Of a DNA stretch of 64,000 nucleotides, positions 37,092 to 45,332 are shown piece by piece. How positions within the stretch are numbered: position 1 is the stretch's first letter; each line of letters starts with the position of its first letter. The notes beneath the pieces were generated by a model. That model had not been told where the DNA came from. It worked only from the letters and a program-made list of their open reading frames with translations, and did no database searches. The position numbers and the translations under genes are program-made. Source of the stretch: Sphingobacteriia bacterium (GTDB taxonomy: Bacteria > Bacteroidota > Bacteroidia > Chitinophagales > Chitinophagaceae); NCBI GenBank assembly GCA_004294135.1, contig RDZY01000019.1:1-64000 (forward strand), written 5' to 3'.

Positions 37092-37148
37092 ATAATTATT
37101 ACCTTAAAGATCGAACTGCTTATCTTTACACAACCAACATACAACTAC

Positions 37149-37793
37149 ATGAATGAAGCTTTATTGATACTACTTGCTTATTGTATTGGTTCAATACCTA
37201 CGGCAGTATGGGTCAGTAAGAATTTTTTCAAGATCGATATTCGCGACTATGGCAGTGGAAATGCAGGTGCTACCAATACTTTTAGGGTATTAGGTCCTAA
37301 GTGGGGGAGTTTTGTGATGCTGGTTGACGTAATTAAGGGAGTTGTAGCTACTTCATTATATATTTTATTGCCTTACTACTTGACTGATGAATGGGATAGA
37401 ACCAATTTTATGATTGGTCTTGGTCTGGCAGCAGTATTGGGTCATATATTCCCCATTTGGGCAGGGTTTAGGGGCGGAAAGGGGGTTGCTACTTTATTGG
37501 GAATGGCGGTAGCCATCCAACCATTGGTAGCTGTATGTTGTATTGGGGTATTCTTATCGGTACTTTATTTAACACGTTTTGTTTCCCTAAGTTCCATATT
37601 AGCAGGTATATCATTTATGGTATTTATACTCTTTATTTTTAATGAAAAAGAAACATTGTACCGCATTTTTGCTGTACTGGTAGCTTTAATGATTGTGCTC
37701 ACCCACCAAAAAAATATATCCCGCATTATTAAAGGTACAGAAAGCAAAATCCCTATTTTGAAGTTCCGTGATAAGCGTAATGAGCGAAAGTAG
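37149..37793 (+). CDS. plsY: Glycerol-3-phosphate acyltransferase PlsY
   Basis: A 214-residue membrane enzyme that moves acyl from acyl-phosphate to glycerol-3-phosphate in phospholipid synthesis. The three conserved loops are visible: GSIPTAVWVSK, then GSGNAGATNTFRVLG, and GFRGGKGVATLLG. Five to six membrane helices are present. TATCTTTA at 37121-37128 is a one-mismatch -7 box. It ends shortly before the M48 gene, whose true start at 37831 is 37 bases downstream. Confidence 0.95.
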   Translation: MNEALLILLAYCIGSIPTAVWVSKNFFKIDIRDYGSGNAGATNTFRVLGPKWGSFVMLVDVIKGVVATSLYILLPYYLTDEWDRTNFMIGLGLAAVLGHIFPIWAGFRGGKGVATLLGMAVAIQPLVAVCCIGVFLSVLYLTRFVSLSSILAGISFMVFILFIFNEKETLYRIFAVLVALMIVLTHQKNISRIIKGTESKIPILKFRDKRNERK

Positions 37794-37830
37794 CTTCATC
37801 TTTTGGCATAATTTTTATATATTTATTGGT

Positions 37831-38649
37831 ATGAAAAAAGTTTTGAATAATAGCCGCCTTATATTAAGCGCTTTTACAGTATTGATGCTTTTGTCTGGTT
37901 GTAAGCAAAATGCCATAACAGGTCGCAAGCAATTGTCGCTGGTATCCGAATCAGAAGCGCAATCTTTGGCTGCTGGTCAGTATTCTTCCTTTATTAATAC
38001 CAATAAAGTGGTGGCGGCTAATCAAGCTGAGGCCGTGATGGTAAAAAGAGTTGGAGGCAAAATTGTGGAAGCCATTAAAAGTTATTATACCCAGAAAGGG
38101 TTGTCTGCTGAATTAGAAGGCTATACTTGGGATATCAATTTGGTAAACGATTCTCAAATGAATGCTTGGTGTATGCCAGGTGGTAAAATTGTGGTGTATA
38201 CAGGCATACTTCCTGTCACAAAAAATGATGCGGGACTAGCCATTGTTATGGGTCATGAGATTGCACATGCTTTGGCAAGACATGGCAGTGAACGAATGAG
38301 CCAAGGTTTAGTGCAGCAAGGTCTTGGAGCAGGTATCTCGATTGCCTTATCTAGTAAACCAGCTTTAACGCAAGATCTATTTAATATTTCTTATGGTATT
38401 GCTTCTGGTACCATCATGCCTGCATTCAGTAGGAGTAATGAGTTGGAAGCCGACCGTTTCGGTCTCATGTTTTCTGCATTGGCTGGATATGATCCAAGGG
38501 AAGCTATTGCTTTTTGGACAAGGATGTCAGCCGCCTCGGGTAAATCTAGTATGCCTACTATATTAAGTACACACCCAACCGACGAAGTACGTATTGCAGA
38601 ACTGAATAAAATAATGGAATCTACGGTCAGAAATTACTATAAAAAATAA
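37831..38649 (+). CDS. M48 family metalloprotease lipoprotein
   Basis: A 272-residue zinc peptidase (BepA/LoiP-like group). The start at 37831 yields a lipoprotein signal with lipobox LLSGC; an upstream opening at 37768 overlaps plsY and is rejected. The catalytic HEIAH lies in MGHEIAHALARHGSERM, and the third zinc ligand is Glu in NELEADRFG. A G-x-M-P-G-G-K substrate-cleft motif is seen. It likely acts at the outer membrane in protein quality control. The gene stands with plsY as a probable read-through neighbour, and no TPR domain is attached. Confidence 0.93.
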   Translation: MKKVLNNSRLILSAFTVLMLLSGCKQNAITGRKQLSLVSESEAQSLAAGQYSSFINTNKVVAANQAEAVMVKRVGGKIVEAIKSYYTQKGLSAELEGYTWDINLVNDSQMNAWCMPGGKIVVYTGILPVTKNDAGLAIVMGHEIAHALARHGSERMSQGLVQQGLGAGISIALSSKPALTQDLFNISYGIASGTIMPAFSRSNELEADRFGLMFSALAGYDPREAIAFWTRMSAASGKSSMPTILSTHPTDEVRIAELNKIMESTVRNYYKK

Positions 38650-38753
38650 TGATATACTATTGATTATCATCTAGATAGCTCGTTTAATAAAATAATAGGG
38701 ACAGGTTTTTGTAAAAAAAAGCAAATAGTTTACTCACTACGGTAACATTTTTT

Positions 38754-38761
38754 TAACTTTG
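38754..38761 (+). promoter_or_regulatory. -7 box TAACTTTG for the YdeI-type gene
   Basis: An exact TAnnTTTG match with a 36-base leader to the ATG at 38798. A weak TTTAC lies about 21 bases upstream of it. Confidence 0.5.
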
Positions 38762-38797
38762 CATTCTTTTTACTCGTATTTAAACCTTCTTTAGGGC

Positions 38798-39460
38798 ATG
38801 TCTAATCAAACTTTGCTTGAAAAATTACAATTAAAAGAAGAGAAGAATCTGCTGATTCAGGGTCTGCCTTCTTCTATAGAAAAACAGTTTGCCAAGTTAA
38901 CTTATGCCAAGAATATTACTCCATTGTTGAGGAGTAAGAAAGTGGACTTTGCTATTGTTTTTGCCATCAGTCAGCATCAGTTGAATAATGTGTTAAAGGA
39001 AGTTTTTCCAGCACTGCATGATGAGAGTAAACTATGGGTTGCCTACCCAAAAACTGCCAGTAAAATTGCCAGTGATTTAAACAGAGATTGCAGTTGGGAA
39101 TGCCTTACCCGCCAGTCTTACGAATCTGTTCGTCAAGTTACCTTGGATCATGTTTGGAGTGCCATGCGTTTCAAGAAATCCGATCAAATACCCAACCGTT
39201 CAAGGGCATTCGCCGATACTAAAATCATTCCAAATGGGGTAGATTTTGAGAAGCGATTGGTAAAAGCGCCAGTAGAGTTAGACCGACTTTTTACTACGCA
39301 TACAGAAGCCAAGGAGTTTTTCTCATCCCTTTCTTTTACCAACCAGAAAGAATATGTATCTTGGATAGAGGCAGCCAAAAAAGAAGAAACCCGTAAGCGC
39401 CGTTTGGAGACTGCGCTGGAAAAGTTGCTAGCGGGCAAAAAGAATCCTTCGGAGAAATAA
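38798..39460 (+). CDS. DUF3052-like/YdeI (OmdA-type) two-domain protein
   Basis: A 220-residue cytoplasmic protein. Residues about 1-140 resemble DUF3052 (KVDFAIVFAISQHQLNNVL, then LWVAYPKTASKIASDLNRD and the LDHVWSAMRFKK segment). The C-terminal 70 residues match the YdeI/OmpD-associated motif (EFFSSLSFTNQKEYVSWIEAA, KKEETRKRRLETALEKL) linked to bacteriocin protection in some bacteria. A fusion of these two parts is uncommon. The actual function is unknown. It has its own -7 box and is followed by a decayed HEPN gene. Confidence 0.7.
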   Translation: MSNQTLLEKLQLKEEKNLLIQGLPSSIEKQFAKLTYAKNITPLLRSKKVDFAIVFAISQHQLNNVLKEVFPALHDESKLWVAYPKTASKIASDLNRDCSWECLTRQSYESVRQVTLDHVWSAMRFKKSDQIPNRSRAFADTKIIPNGVDFEKRLVKAPVELDRLFTTHTEAKEFFSSLSFTNQKEYVSWIEAAKKEETRKRRLETALEKLLAGKKNPSEK

Positions 39461-39524
39461 TCGAGTAAGGTTTGGCTTTTAATCTACCATTCAATTGATT
39501 GATGGGTTTCATTATCTTTATATA

Positions 39525-39764
39525 ATGATTCCCAATACAAAATGTAATAGTATTCGAGCTACTAAAGACATGCAATTCTATATTAAATCTTGGTTAGAAA
39601 AAGTAGATCATGATTTTGTGAGTGCTTAGCACTCACTTGAAATTGAACCTATGATTTTATACAATGCTTGTTTTCACTGCCAGCAAGCAATTGAAAAGCC
39701 GCTTAAAGCATTTCTTATTTCCAAAGGGATGGAAATTGAGAAATCAAATAATATTCAATTTTAA
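39525..39764 (+). pseudogene. Decayed HEPN-domain gene
   Basis: The frame from ATG at 39525 shows a HEPN pattern: YIKSWLEKVDHDFVSA, then an in-frame TAG (39627-39629), then CFHCQQAIEKPLKAFLISKG, the characteristic HEPN core. The frame stops at 39762. The next frame continues as ILINDLLSD up to 39787, as expected for the region after a HEPN core, so one stop and one frameshift are present. Intact family members are toxins or RNA-binding partners of MNT nucleotidyltransferases. No partner is seen here. The remainder of the 402-base gap up to 39862 shows no gene. Confidence 0.75.
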
Positions 39765-39862
39765 TTAATGATTTACTATCGGACTGACTATTTTAAAAGA
39801 ATTGCAAAATCAATTAACTCAAACAGCTACTAAAATTAGCGCTTCAATACAATTCAAATAAA

Positions 39863-41236
39863 ATGAACTACTTTTTTTGCTTACTATTTTCTTTCTTGGG
39901 TTTTATAATGAATCCAATAATAGCTCAAGAGCCACCCTCAAACGAATATAGTGATGTTTACAATAAAGCTATGGAACGAACAGCATGGTGGCGTGAAGCT
40001 CGCTTTGGAATGTTTATTCATTTTGGTGCTTATGCAGTGCCTGCGAGAGGTGAATGGGTTAAATCTAATGAACGCCTTACCACTTCAGTTTATCAAAAGT
40101 ATGTAGATGAGTTTAACCCAGTAGATTTCAATGCTAAAGCATGGGCCAAAACTGCAAAAGCAGCTGGTATGAAATATGCTGTACTTACCGCCAAACACCA
40201 CGACGGTTTTTGTATGTTTAATAGCAAGCTGACCAATTATAAACTGAGCAATAACTTTAATGGTCGCGATTTAGTTAAAGAATTTTTAGATGCATTCCGT
40301 GCAGAAGGGTTAAAAGTAGGATTGTATTATTCATTAATTGACTGGCATCACAATGATTATCCAAATGTGGGGAATCACCCACAACGTGATGACAAAGAAT
40401 ATAGCAAACAGAATTTTAAATGGGATAATTATGTAAAATATATGCATGGTCAAGTTGAGGAGTTAATAACCAATTACGGAAAACTTGATATTATGTGGTT
40501 CGACTATTCTTTTGATGATTACAGTGGAGAAAAGTGGAAAGCAACCGAGCTGGTTTCTATGATCCGGAAACATCAGCCTAATATAATCCTTGATAATAGG
40601 TTGTCGGTACATGAAGGCTCATCAGCTTTGCAAAGGACTATAAAAAGTATTGGTGATTTTGAAAGTCCCGAACAAGGCATCCCAGACGGTTTACTTTTAG
40701 ATAAATACCAAAACCCCATTCCTTGGGAAACCTGTCTTACACTAAATGGTGGATGGGGATATACAGAACAAGATCACAATTGGAAATCGCCCGAACTCAT
40801 TGTACAATCTTTAGTGAATTGCGTGAGTAAAAATGGCAATTTACTCTTGAATGTAGGGCCTAATGCTAGAGGAATTATACCAAAAGAATCGGAAGCTATT
40901 TTAGCAGAAGTTGGTAAATGGATGGCTTTGAATGGAGAGAGCATTTATGGATGCGGCGCTGCCAATTTAGCTAAGCCCGATTGGGGGCGTTATACACAAA
41001 AAGGAAATACTATTTATGCCCACTGGCTTCATCCAACTATTGGCGATTTAAATGCCAAAGGAATAGAGGGAGATAAAGTAAAGAATATTTATTTATTACA
41101 ATCTGGTGCGGAACTATCATATAAAAAAACTTGGTGGGGAAATTCGGATAAAGGGAACCTTTTTATTACCGTAGGAAGTTCACCCCAAAAACCCGTTGAT
41201 TTTGATACAGTAGTTAAAATTGAGATGAAGAAATAA
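39863..41236 (+). CDS. Secreted alpha-L-fucosidase, GH29
   Basis: A 457-residue glycosidase with a signal peptide (MNYFFCLLFSFLGFIMNPIIA). It releases alpha-linked L-fucose by a retaining mechanism. Family pattern: WWREARFGMFIHFGAYAVPA, LTAKHHDGFCMF, and the nucleophile region LDIMWFDYSFD. LLLNVGPNARG is a further GH29 block. The C-terminal beta-sandwich is short. The protein is likely periplasmic. No SusCD pair or transporter is adjacent, so its glycan source is unknown. The start follows the HEPN remnant without a clear promoter. Confidence 0.92.
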   Translation: MNYFFCLLFSFLGFIMNPIIAQEPPSNEYSDVYNKAMERTAWWREARFGMFIHFGAYAVPARGEWVKSNERLTTSVYQKYVDEFNPVDFNAKAWAKTAKAAGMKYAVLTAKHHDGFCMFNSKLTNYKLSNNFNGRDLVKEFLDAFRAEGLKVGLYYSLIDWHHNDYPNVGNHPQRDDKEYSKQNFKWDNYVKYMHGQVEELITNYGKLDIMWFDYSFDDYSGEKWKATELVSMIRKHQPNIILDNRLSVHEGSSALQRTIKSIGDFESPEQGIPDGLLLDKYQNPIPWETCLTLNGGWGYTEQDHNWKSPELIVQSLVNCVSKNGNLLLNVGPNARGIIPKESEAILAEVGKWMALNGESIYGCGAANLAKPDWGRYTQKGNTIYAHWLHPTIGDLNAKGIEGDKVKNIYLLQSGAELSYKKTWWGNSDKGNLFITVGSSPQKPVDFDTVVKIEMKK

Positions 41237-41320
41237 AATGAGTTAAAGGTAAGGTGAGGTCTTACAATTAGTCAAAACATGTTTTCTAGATTGCTTGCAA
41301 AATGGAATTTCAGTAAATGA

Positions 41321-41476
41321 TTATATCAATTTTAAATTTTTCTTATTCATTCTACATTTATCACTACAATATTTTACTTCATCCCAAACTTTTTCCCATT
41401 TCTTTCGCCAAGTAAAAGGTCGTTCACAAGTAATGCAGATTTTTGATGGCAGGTTCGCTTTTTTTACACCTTTCAT
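41321..41476 (-). CDS. DUF2256 family small zinc-finger-like protein
   Basis: A 51-residue gene. It starts [10 protein letters not shown] and carries [19 protein letters not shown] followed by YCSDKC. These four cysteines (CxxC and CxxxC) in a W-rich context are the DUF2256 signature and probably bind zinc. It lies 29 bases after the TIGR03643-type gene in the same direction. In many bacteria the two small families travel with cryptochrome or photolyase-like genes, but no photolyase is in this window. The function is unknown. Confidence 0.88.
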   Translation of the reverse strand: MKGVKKANLPSKICITCERPFTWRKKWEKVWDEVKYCSDKCRMNKKNLKLI

Positions 41477-41505
41477 GGGGGGTGGATTAAATGGAGTAAT
41501 ATAAT

Positions 41506-41775
41506 TTATCGCTTACTTATTTTATTCATAGAAATATTTTTTTGGAGACTGCATTTGAAGCGATTGATTTTGGTATTTCTAATTGCTGCATGTTTTTGAC
41601 TAATTCCGGAATTCACTCTAGCTCTCCACAAATTAAAACTACTGCGCTTTAAATTATTTCTCATAAGCCCAATTGTATCAGCCTCAGAAAATCCAAACTG
41701 AAATTTAATGGCTTCAAATGGAGTACGATCTTCCCAAGCCATTTCAATTATCCTGTCAATATCTTTTTGCTCCAT
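41506..41775 (-). CDS. TIGR03643 family protein
   Basis: An 89-residue protein whose N-terminal 70 residues match TIGR03643: [21 protein letters not shown], then [16 protein letters not shown] and FNLWRARV. It is a small helical protein of unknown function. The basic C-terminal tail (about 20 residues, [15 protein letters not shown]) is degenerate compared with the core and may vary. It is the upstream partner of the DUF2256 gene, and no signal peptide is seen. Its start region is shared with the divergent thiolase gene. Confidence 0.85.
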   Translation of the reverse strand: MEQKDIDRIIEMAWEDRTPFEAIKFQFGFSEADTIGLMRNNLKRSSFNLWRARVNSGISQKHAAIRNTKINRFKCSLQKNISMNKISKR

Positions 41776-41875
41776 TTAATATATGATTTGAAATTCAATA
41801 TTAAACGTTTATAACATCAGAACGGAACTTTTGTTGTTATAAAGTGTAACCCCTAACACTTGTTAGTTTTATTTG

Positions 41876-41883
41876 TAAGTTTG
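41876..41883 (+). promoter_or_regulatory. -7 box TAAGTTTG for the thiolase gene
   Basis: An exact TAnnTTTG match, 17 bases before the ATG at 41901. A short inverted repeat (CTAACA at 41853-41858, TGTTAG at 41861-41866) lies 9 bases upstream and overlaps the -20 region, where a repressor could act. Confidence 0.5.
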
Positions 41884-41900
41884 TGCTTTAAATAAAATCA

Positions 41901-43088
41901 ATGCCTAATAAACTCGTTTATATTATTGCAGCTGTTAGAACGCCTATTGGAAGTTTTGGAGGTTCCTTAAAAAATTTTACTGCTACACAATTAGGTGCTA
42001 TTGCCATCAAAGGCGCTATTTCCAAAGCAGGCATTGATCCGGCTTTAGTAGATGAAGTATTAATGGGCTGTGTATTGCAGGCCAATACGGGACAAGCCCC
42101 TGCGCGCCAAGCAGCTGTTTTTGCTGGCTTACCCAATTCGGTTATTGCTACTACCATTAATAAGGTATGCGCTAGTGGAATGAAAGCCATTGCCCAAGGT
42201 GCTCAAGCAATATTACTGGGCGACGCCGATATTGTGGTGGCTGGTGGCATGGAAAGTATGAGCAATGTGCCTTTCTACAGTGCCAATCTGCGCTGGGGTA
42301 ATAAATATGGGGACGTGAATTTATTAGATGGCTTGGCCAAAGATGGGTTGACTGATGTTTACCACAATTATGCGATGGGTAATGCAGCTGAACTTTGTGC
42401 CAAAGAATATAATATTAGTCGCCAAGAGCAGGACGAATTTGCTGTGGAAAGTTACAAAAGGAGTCAAGCCGCTACCAATAATGGTTTATTTGATGCTGAA
42501 ATTATTCCCATATCCATTCCGCAACGAAAAGGAGATCCATTGCTTTTTACTAAAGATGAAGAACCTTTTAATGTTCAATTTGATAAAATCCCTTCACTAA
42601 AATCTGCATTTTTAAAAGATGGTTCTGTTACGGCTGCCAATGCAAGTACCATGAACGATGGCGCTGCTGCTCTGGTTTTGATGAGTAAAGAGAAAGCCGA
42701 TGAGTTGGCACTTAAACCCATTGCCATTATTCGCAGTTATGCAGATGCTGAACAAGCGCCAGAATGGTTTACTACTACTCCTTCATTGGCTGTTCCAAAA
42801 GCGGCTGCTAAAGCGGGACTAACCATGAATGAAATTGATTTTGTTGAATTGAATGAAGCTTTTGCGGTAGTAGGAATTGCCAATACGCAAAAAATGAAAC
42901 TTGATCCCTCTAAAGTAAATGTGAATGGAGGTGCTGTTTCATTAGGTCACCCTTTGGGTTGCAGTGGTGCTAGAATTGTAGTTACCCTTATTCATGTGTT
43001 GAAACAACAGGGTGGCAAAATTGGAGCTGCTGGAATTTGTAATGGCGGTGGTGGCGCCAGTGCCATGGTAATAGAAAATATAACTTAA
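41901..43088 (+). CDS. Acetyl-CoA C-acetyltransferase (thiolase II)
   Basis: A 395-residue thiolase that condenses two acetyl-CoA to acetoacetyl-CoA or runs in reverse in fatty-acid or amino-acid breakdown. The active Cys is in INKVCASGMKAI, the general-base His in GHPLGCSGAR, and the second Cys in CNGGGGASAM. The length is typical for biosynthetic-type thiolases. A short inverted repeat and a -7 box precede it. Its stop shares bases with the convergent gene (the 4-base TTAA). It may work with the glutaryl-CoA dehydrogenase-like enzyme at 22663, which is only an inference. Confidence 0.95.
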   Translation: MPNKLVYIIAAVRTPIGSFGGSLKNFTATQLGAIAIKGAISKAGIDPALVDEVLMGCVLQANTGQAPARQAAVFAGLPNSVIATTINKVCASGMKAIAQGAQAILLGDADIVVAGGMESMSNVPFYSANLRWGNKYGDVNLLDGLAKDGLTDVYHNYAMGNAAELCAKEYNISRQEQDEFAVESYKRSQAATNNGLFDAEIIPISIPQRKGDPLLFTKDEEPFNVQFDKIPSLKSAFLKDGSVTAANASTMNDGAAALVLMSKEKADELALKPIAIIRSYADAEQAPEWFTTTPSLAVPKAAAKAGLTMNEIDFVELNEAFAVVGIANTQKMKLDPSKVNVNGGAVSLGHPLGCSGARIVVTLIHVLKQQGGKIGAAGICNGGGGASAMVIENIT

Positions 43089-43723
43089 ATATTACTGATG
43101 CCCACTCGCTCATGAATAAACTTGTTATTGCTTGCCACCGCTAGCATTTCTAGGGCTAGATCTCCTGCATTAATTTTGTAATTATTGGGCTCAGGAGGGT
43201 AGTTGGTACTGGTAATATACAAGCCAGTTTCATCAGCATCTATAATGTTGGGGGGACAAAAAAAACTCCACTCCAATGAAGAAGTTTGTAACAATTCAAA
43301 TGCTTTCTGGTGTTCCTTACCCACTGCTATATATTGTTCGGGATAATCTTCGTCATCAATTAATAATCCCCCATCAGTGGCATTTAATATTCCCATTCCG
43401 CCAAGTGCCACCATCCGTTTCAAACCTTTCTTTTGCATCTGCTCGATTATATTTTTCATGCCAAGGCTTCTGGTTCTATCGCTGCCATCGAAGGCCCCGC
43501 CCAAAACAGAAATAATAGCATCTGCATTTTCCATGGCTTTATAAACGTCTTTCGCATCAAAAATATATCCTTTGAAAGCAGTCAGTTTTTCATTGCGGTT
43601 ATCGGCATCAATCAAGTCCACTACATTTCTACCAAAGGCTGTCACTTCAAAACCCTTATTCAGTGCTTGTTGAACGATTCTTTTGCCTACTAAGCCAGTG
43701 GCTCCAAATATGGTAATATGCAT
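43085..43723 (-). CDS. NAD(P)-binding NmrA/SDR-like protein
   Basis: A 212-residue Rossmann protein with a TGxxGxxG-type loop (IFGATGLVGKRIV), then NADAIISVLGGAFDG. The catalytic YxxxK motif of classical dehydrogenases is not seen, so it is likely an atypical SDR such as NmrA or a BVR-B-like reductase. The substrate is unknown. Its stop overlaps the convergent thiolase stop by 3 bases. It starts 18 bases after the ytxJ gene, so the two form an operon. Confidence 0.82.
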   Translation of the reverse strand: MHITIFGATGLVGKRIVQQALNKGFEVTAFGRNVVDLIDADNRNEKLTAFKGYIFDAKDVYKAMENADAIISVLGGAFDGSDRTRSLGMKNIIEQMQKKGLKRMVALGGMGILNATDGGLLIDDEDYPEQYIAVGKEHQKAFELLQTSSLEWSFFCPPNIIDADETGLYITSTNYPPEPNNYKINAGDLALEMLAVASNNKFIHERVGISNI

Positions 43724-43741
43724 ACTGATGATTTTAAAAAA

Positions 43742-44071
43742 CTATGCCAATTGTGCTTCAATTTCGGCCATGGTAATTCCTTGGTGACTTTCATCGTATA
43801 CACAGTCGCCTTTTTTTATTACCAGCACTTGTGGCGATTCGTGGTGTACGCTAAACCGTTCAGCAACTTCATTAGATAAGGTACGGTATTGAATAAGATC
43901 CAACAAGTAAAAGTCAGCCGAATTGGGTGGATCTTCCCGCTCTAAACGATTTAATGCCATAGAGCTGATGCTACAACGGGTACTATGCTTAAAAATTATT
44001 TGTGCTTTTTGTTGTGATAAGGTGTTGATCTGATCTAATTGATCTGAATTGATTAATGGAATCCAATGCAT
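43742..44071 (-). CDS. ytxJ: Bacillithiol-system redox protein YtxJ
   Basis: A 109-residue thioredoxin-fold monothiol protein. The active Cys32 is in HSTRCSISSMAL, followed by a conserved cis-Pro strand (ESPQVLVIKKG). YtxJ-type bacilliredoxins remove bacillithiol from mixed disulfides in bacteria that use bacillithiol, including many Bacteroidota. Length and motif match. It precedes an NAD-binding protein gene by 18 bases, possibly in the same redox operon. The small lipoprotein gene follows upstream on the same strand. Confidence 0.88.
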   Translation of the reverse strand: MHWIPLINSDQLDQINTLSQQKAQIIFKHSTRCSISSMALNRLEREDPPNSADFYLLDLIQYRTLSNEVAERFSVHHESPQVLVIKKGDCVYDESHQGITMAEIEAQLA

Positions 44072-44107
44072 AAAATTGTTTATGCAAAATTAAACCATTC
44101 CAACCAT

Positions 44108-44227
44108 TTAGCCTCTGAAATACCGGGGATTGGTAGTAGGGCATCCTTTGCCTTTAACGGAGGCGCATGAAACAACTGTAGTTGTAGTAAAACCAAGAAT
44201 TAATAGGAATAAAAAAGTCTTTTTCAT
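44108..44227 (-). CDS. 39-residue lipoprotein ending GCPTTNPRYFRG
   Basis: A tiny gene. It begins MKKTFLFLLILG, continues with a TTTT stretch and lipobox VVSC, then CASVKGKGCPTTNPRYFRG after the lipidated Cys21. A second Cys (29) follows. Its codons on the minus strand read open from ATG (44227) to TAA (44108). Short lipoproteins of this shape with a GCPTxNP tail recur in Bacteroidota. It is upstream of ytxJ by 36 bases. The function is unknown. Confidence 0.72.
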   Translation of the reverse strand: MKKTFLFLLILGFTTTTVVSCASVKGKGCPTTNPRYFRG

Positions 44228-44561
44228 GTGTTTCTATTTTTTGATTTTGGCCATATTGGATTCGCAGATCAATATTTTTGTTGCAAACAGAACCCACCAT
44301 AGCTTATTTCATAAGCGTAAAATTAAATGGACTATACCCATATATTCACTGTGCAAAGATAATTGATTGTGCTAAAATGCTGCCTGAATATGTTTTTAAT
44401 ATGTTAAAATATAGAATATTCATTACTATAACGTGTAGGAGGGTAGTTTATTTCAGTATTTGCACTACTAAATATTCTACTAAAGAGTGGGGTATTTGTG
44501 GCAGATTAAACATAATTTCGTCTTAGAACGAATTTATTCAACCAGAAAGTTCACGGAATTT
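44228..44561. other. Gene-free stretch before the exonuclease gene
   Basis: 334 bases without a supported gene. An open frame at 44278-44526 has no family resemblance and poor composition for this genome, so it is not called. No clear TAnnTTTG box was found, though TATTTG-like fragments occur at several points. Nothing else stands out. Confidence 0.5.
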
Positions 44562-45329
44562 ATGAATTTACAACTTGAACGTCCCCTTGCTTTTATTGAT
44601 TTGGAAACAACCGGGGTGAATGTGAGTGCCGACCGTATTGTTGAGATTGCCGTGGTTAAAATTTCTCCAGATGGAACAAAACTGGTGAAGCGAAAACTCA
44701 TCAATCCACTCATGCCTATTCCTTTGGGATCCAGTGAAATACATGGTATTACAGATGAAATGGTAAAAGATGCTCCTAGTTTTAAAATGGTGGCGAATGA
44801 AGTGAAACAGTTTATTGAGCAATGTGATTTGGCTGGATACAATAGCAATCGTTTTGATATTCCCATGTTGATTGAAGAATTTTTAAGAGCGGGTATTGAA
44901 TTTTCTACGGATGGTAGAAAGTTGGTGGACGTGCAGAAAGTATTTCATATGATGGAACAGCGTACTTTGGGTGCTGCATATAAATTCTATTGCCACAAAG
45001 TATTGGAAGGCGCACATGGCGCTGAAGTTGATGCTGCTGCAACTTGGGAAATTTTGGAAGCGCAGGTTGAGCGATACCCTCAAATTGGCAATACGGTAGA
45101 GAGTGTAGTTAAATTCACAGGAGAAGATGATATTGTTGATTTTGCCCGCCGCTTCATCAAAGATAAAGGCATAGAGATTTTTAATTTTGGAAAGCATAAA
45201 GGGAAACCTGTGGTACAAGTGCTTAAAGAAGAACCTCAGTATTATGATTGGATGATGAAGGGTGATTTTGCTATGAATACCAAACAGAAGCTTACCGAAA
45301 TTCTCAATAGAACCCTTTTAAAGAAGTAG
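44562..45329 (+). CDS. DnaQ-like 3-prime to 5-prime exonuclease
   Basis: A 255-residue DEDD exonuclease (RNase T/DnaQ superfamily). Exo I is FIDLETTGVN (Asp, Glu), Exo II is LAGYNSNRFDIPML (Asp) and Exo III is HGAEVDAAATWEIL (His, Asp), the DEDDh type. A C-terminal 70-residue part with FNFGKHKGKPVVQVLKEEP and YYDWMMKGDF resembles a DUF3820/putative quorum-type exonuclease tail seen in Bacteroidota proteins. The ATG at 44562 is preferred over an opening at 44487. It ends 3 bases before the glycosyltransferase, so they are co-transcribed. Confidence 0.88.
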   Translation: MNLQLERPLAFIDLETTGVNVSADRIVEIAVVKISPDGTKLVKRKLINPLMPIPLGSSEIHGITDEMVKDAPSFKMVANEVKQFIEQCDLAGYNSNRFDIPMLIEEFLRAGIEFSTDGRKLVDVQKVFHMMEQRTLGAAYKFYCHKVLEGAHGAEVDAAATWEILEAQVERYPQIGNTVESVVKFTGEDDIVDFARRFIKDKGIEIFNFGKHKGKPVVQVLKEEPQYYDWMMKGDFAMNTKQKLTEILNRTLLKK

Positions 45330-45332
45330 TAG

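Noticed and set aside
39627..39629. TAG as a recoded codon in the HEPN frame
   Set aside because: A second frame change follows soon after and no known recoding signal is visible, so decay is the simpler reading.
41295..41504. Plus-strand open frame of 69 codons
   Set aside because: It lies opposite the DUF2256 gene, whose minus-strand reading shows four cysteines and a family signature. The plus frame is its shadow.
43085..43088. Overlapping convergent stops (TTAA)
   Set aside because: A neat 4-base overlap of two stop codons, but common in compact genomes and without clear meaning.
44278..44526. Plus-strand open frame of 82 codons before the exonuclease gene
   Set aside because: No recognisable motif, rich in residues unusual for this genome, and the exonuclease start at 44562 lies after it.
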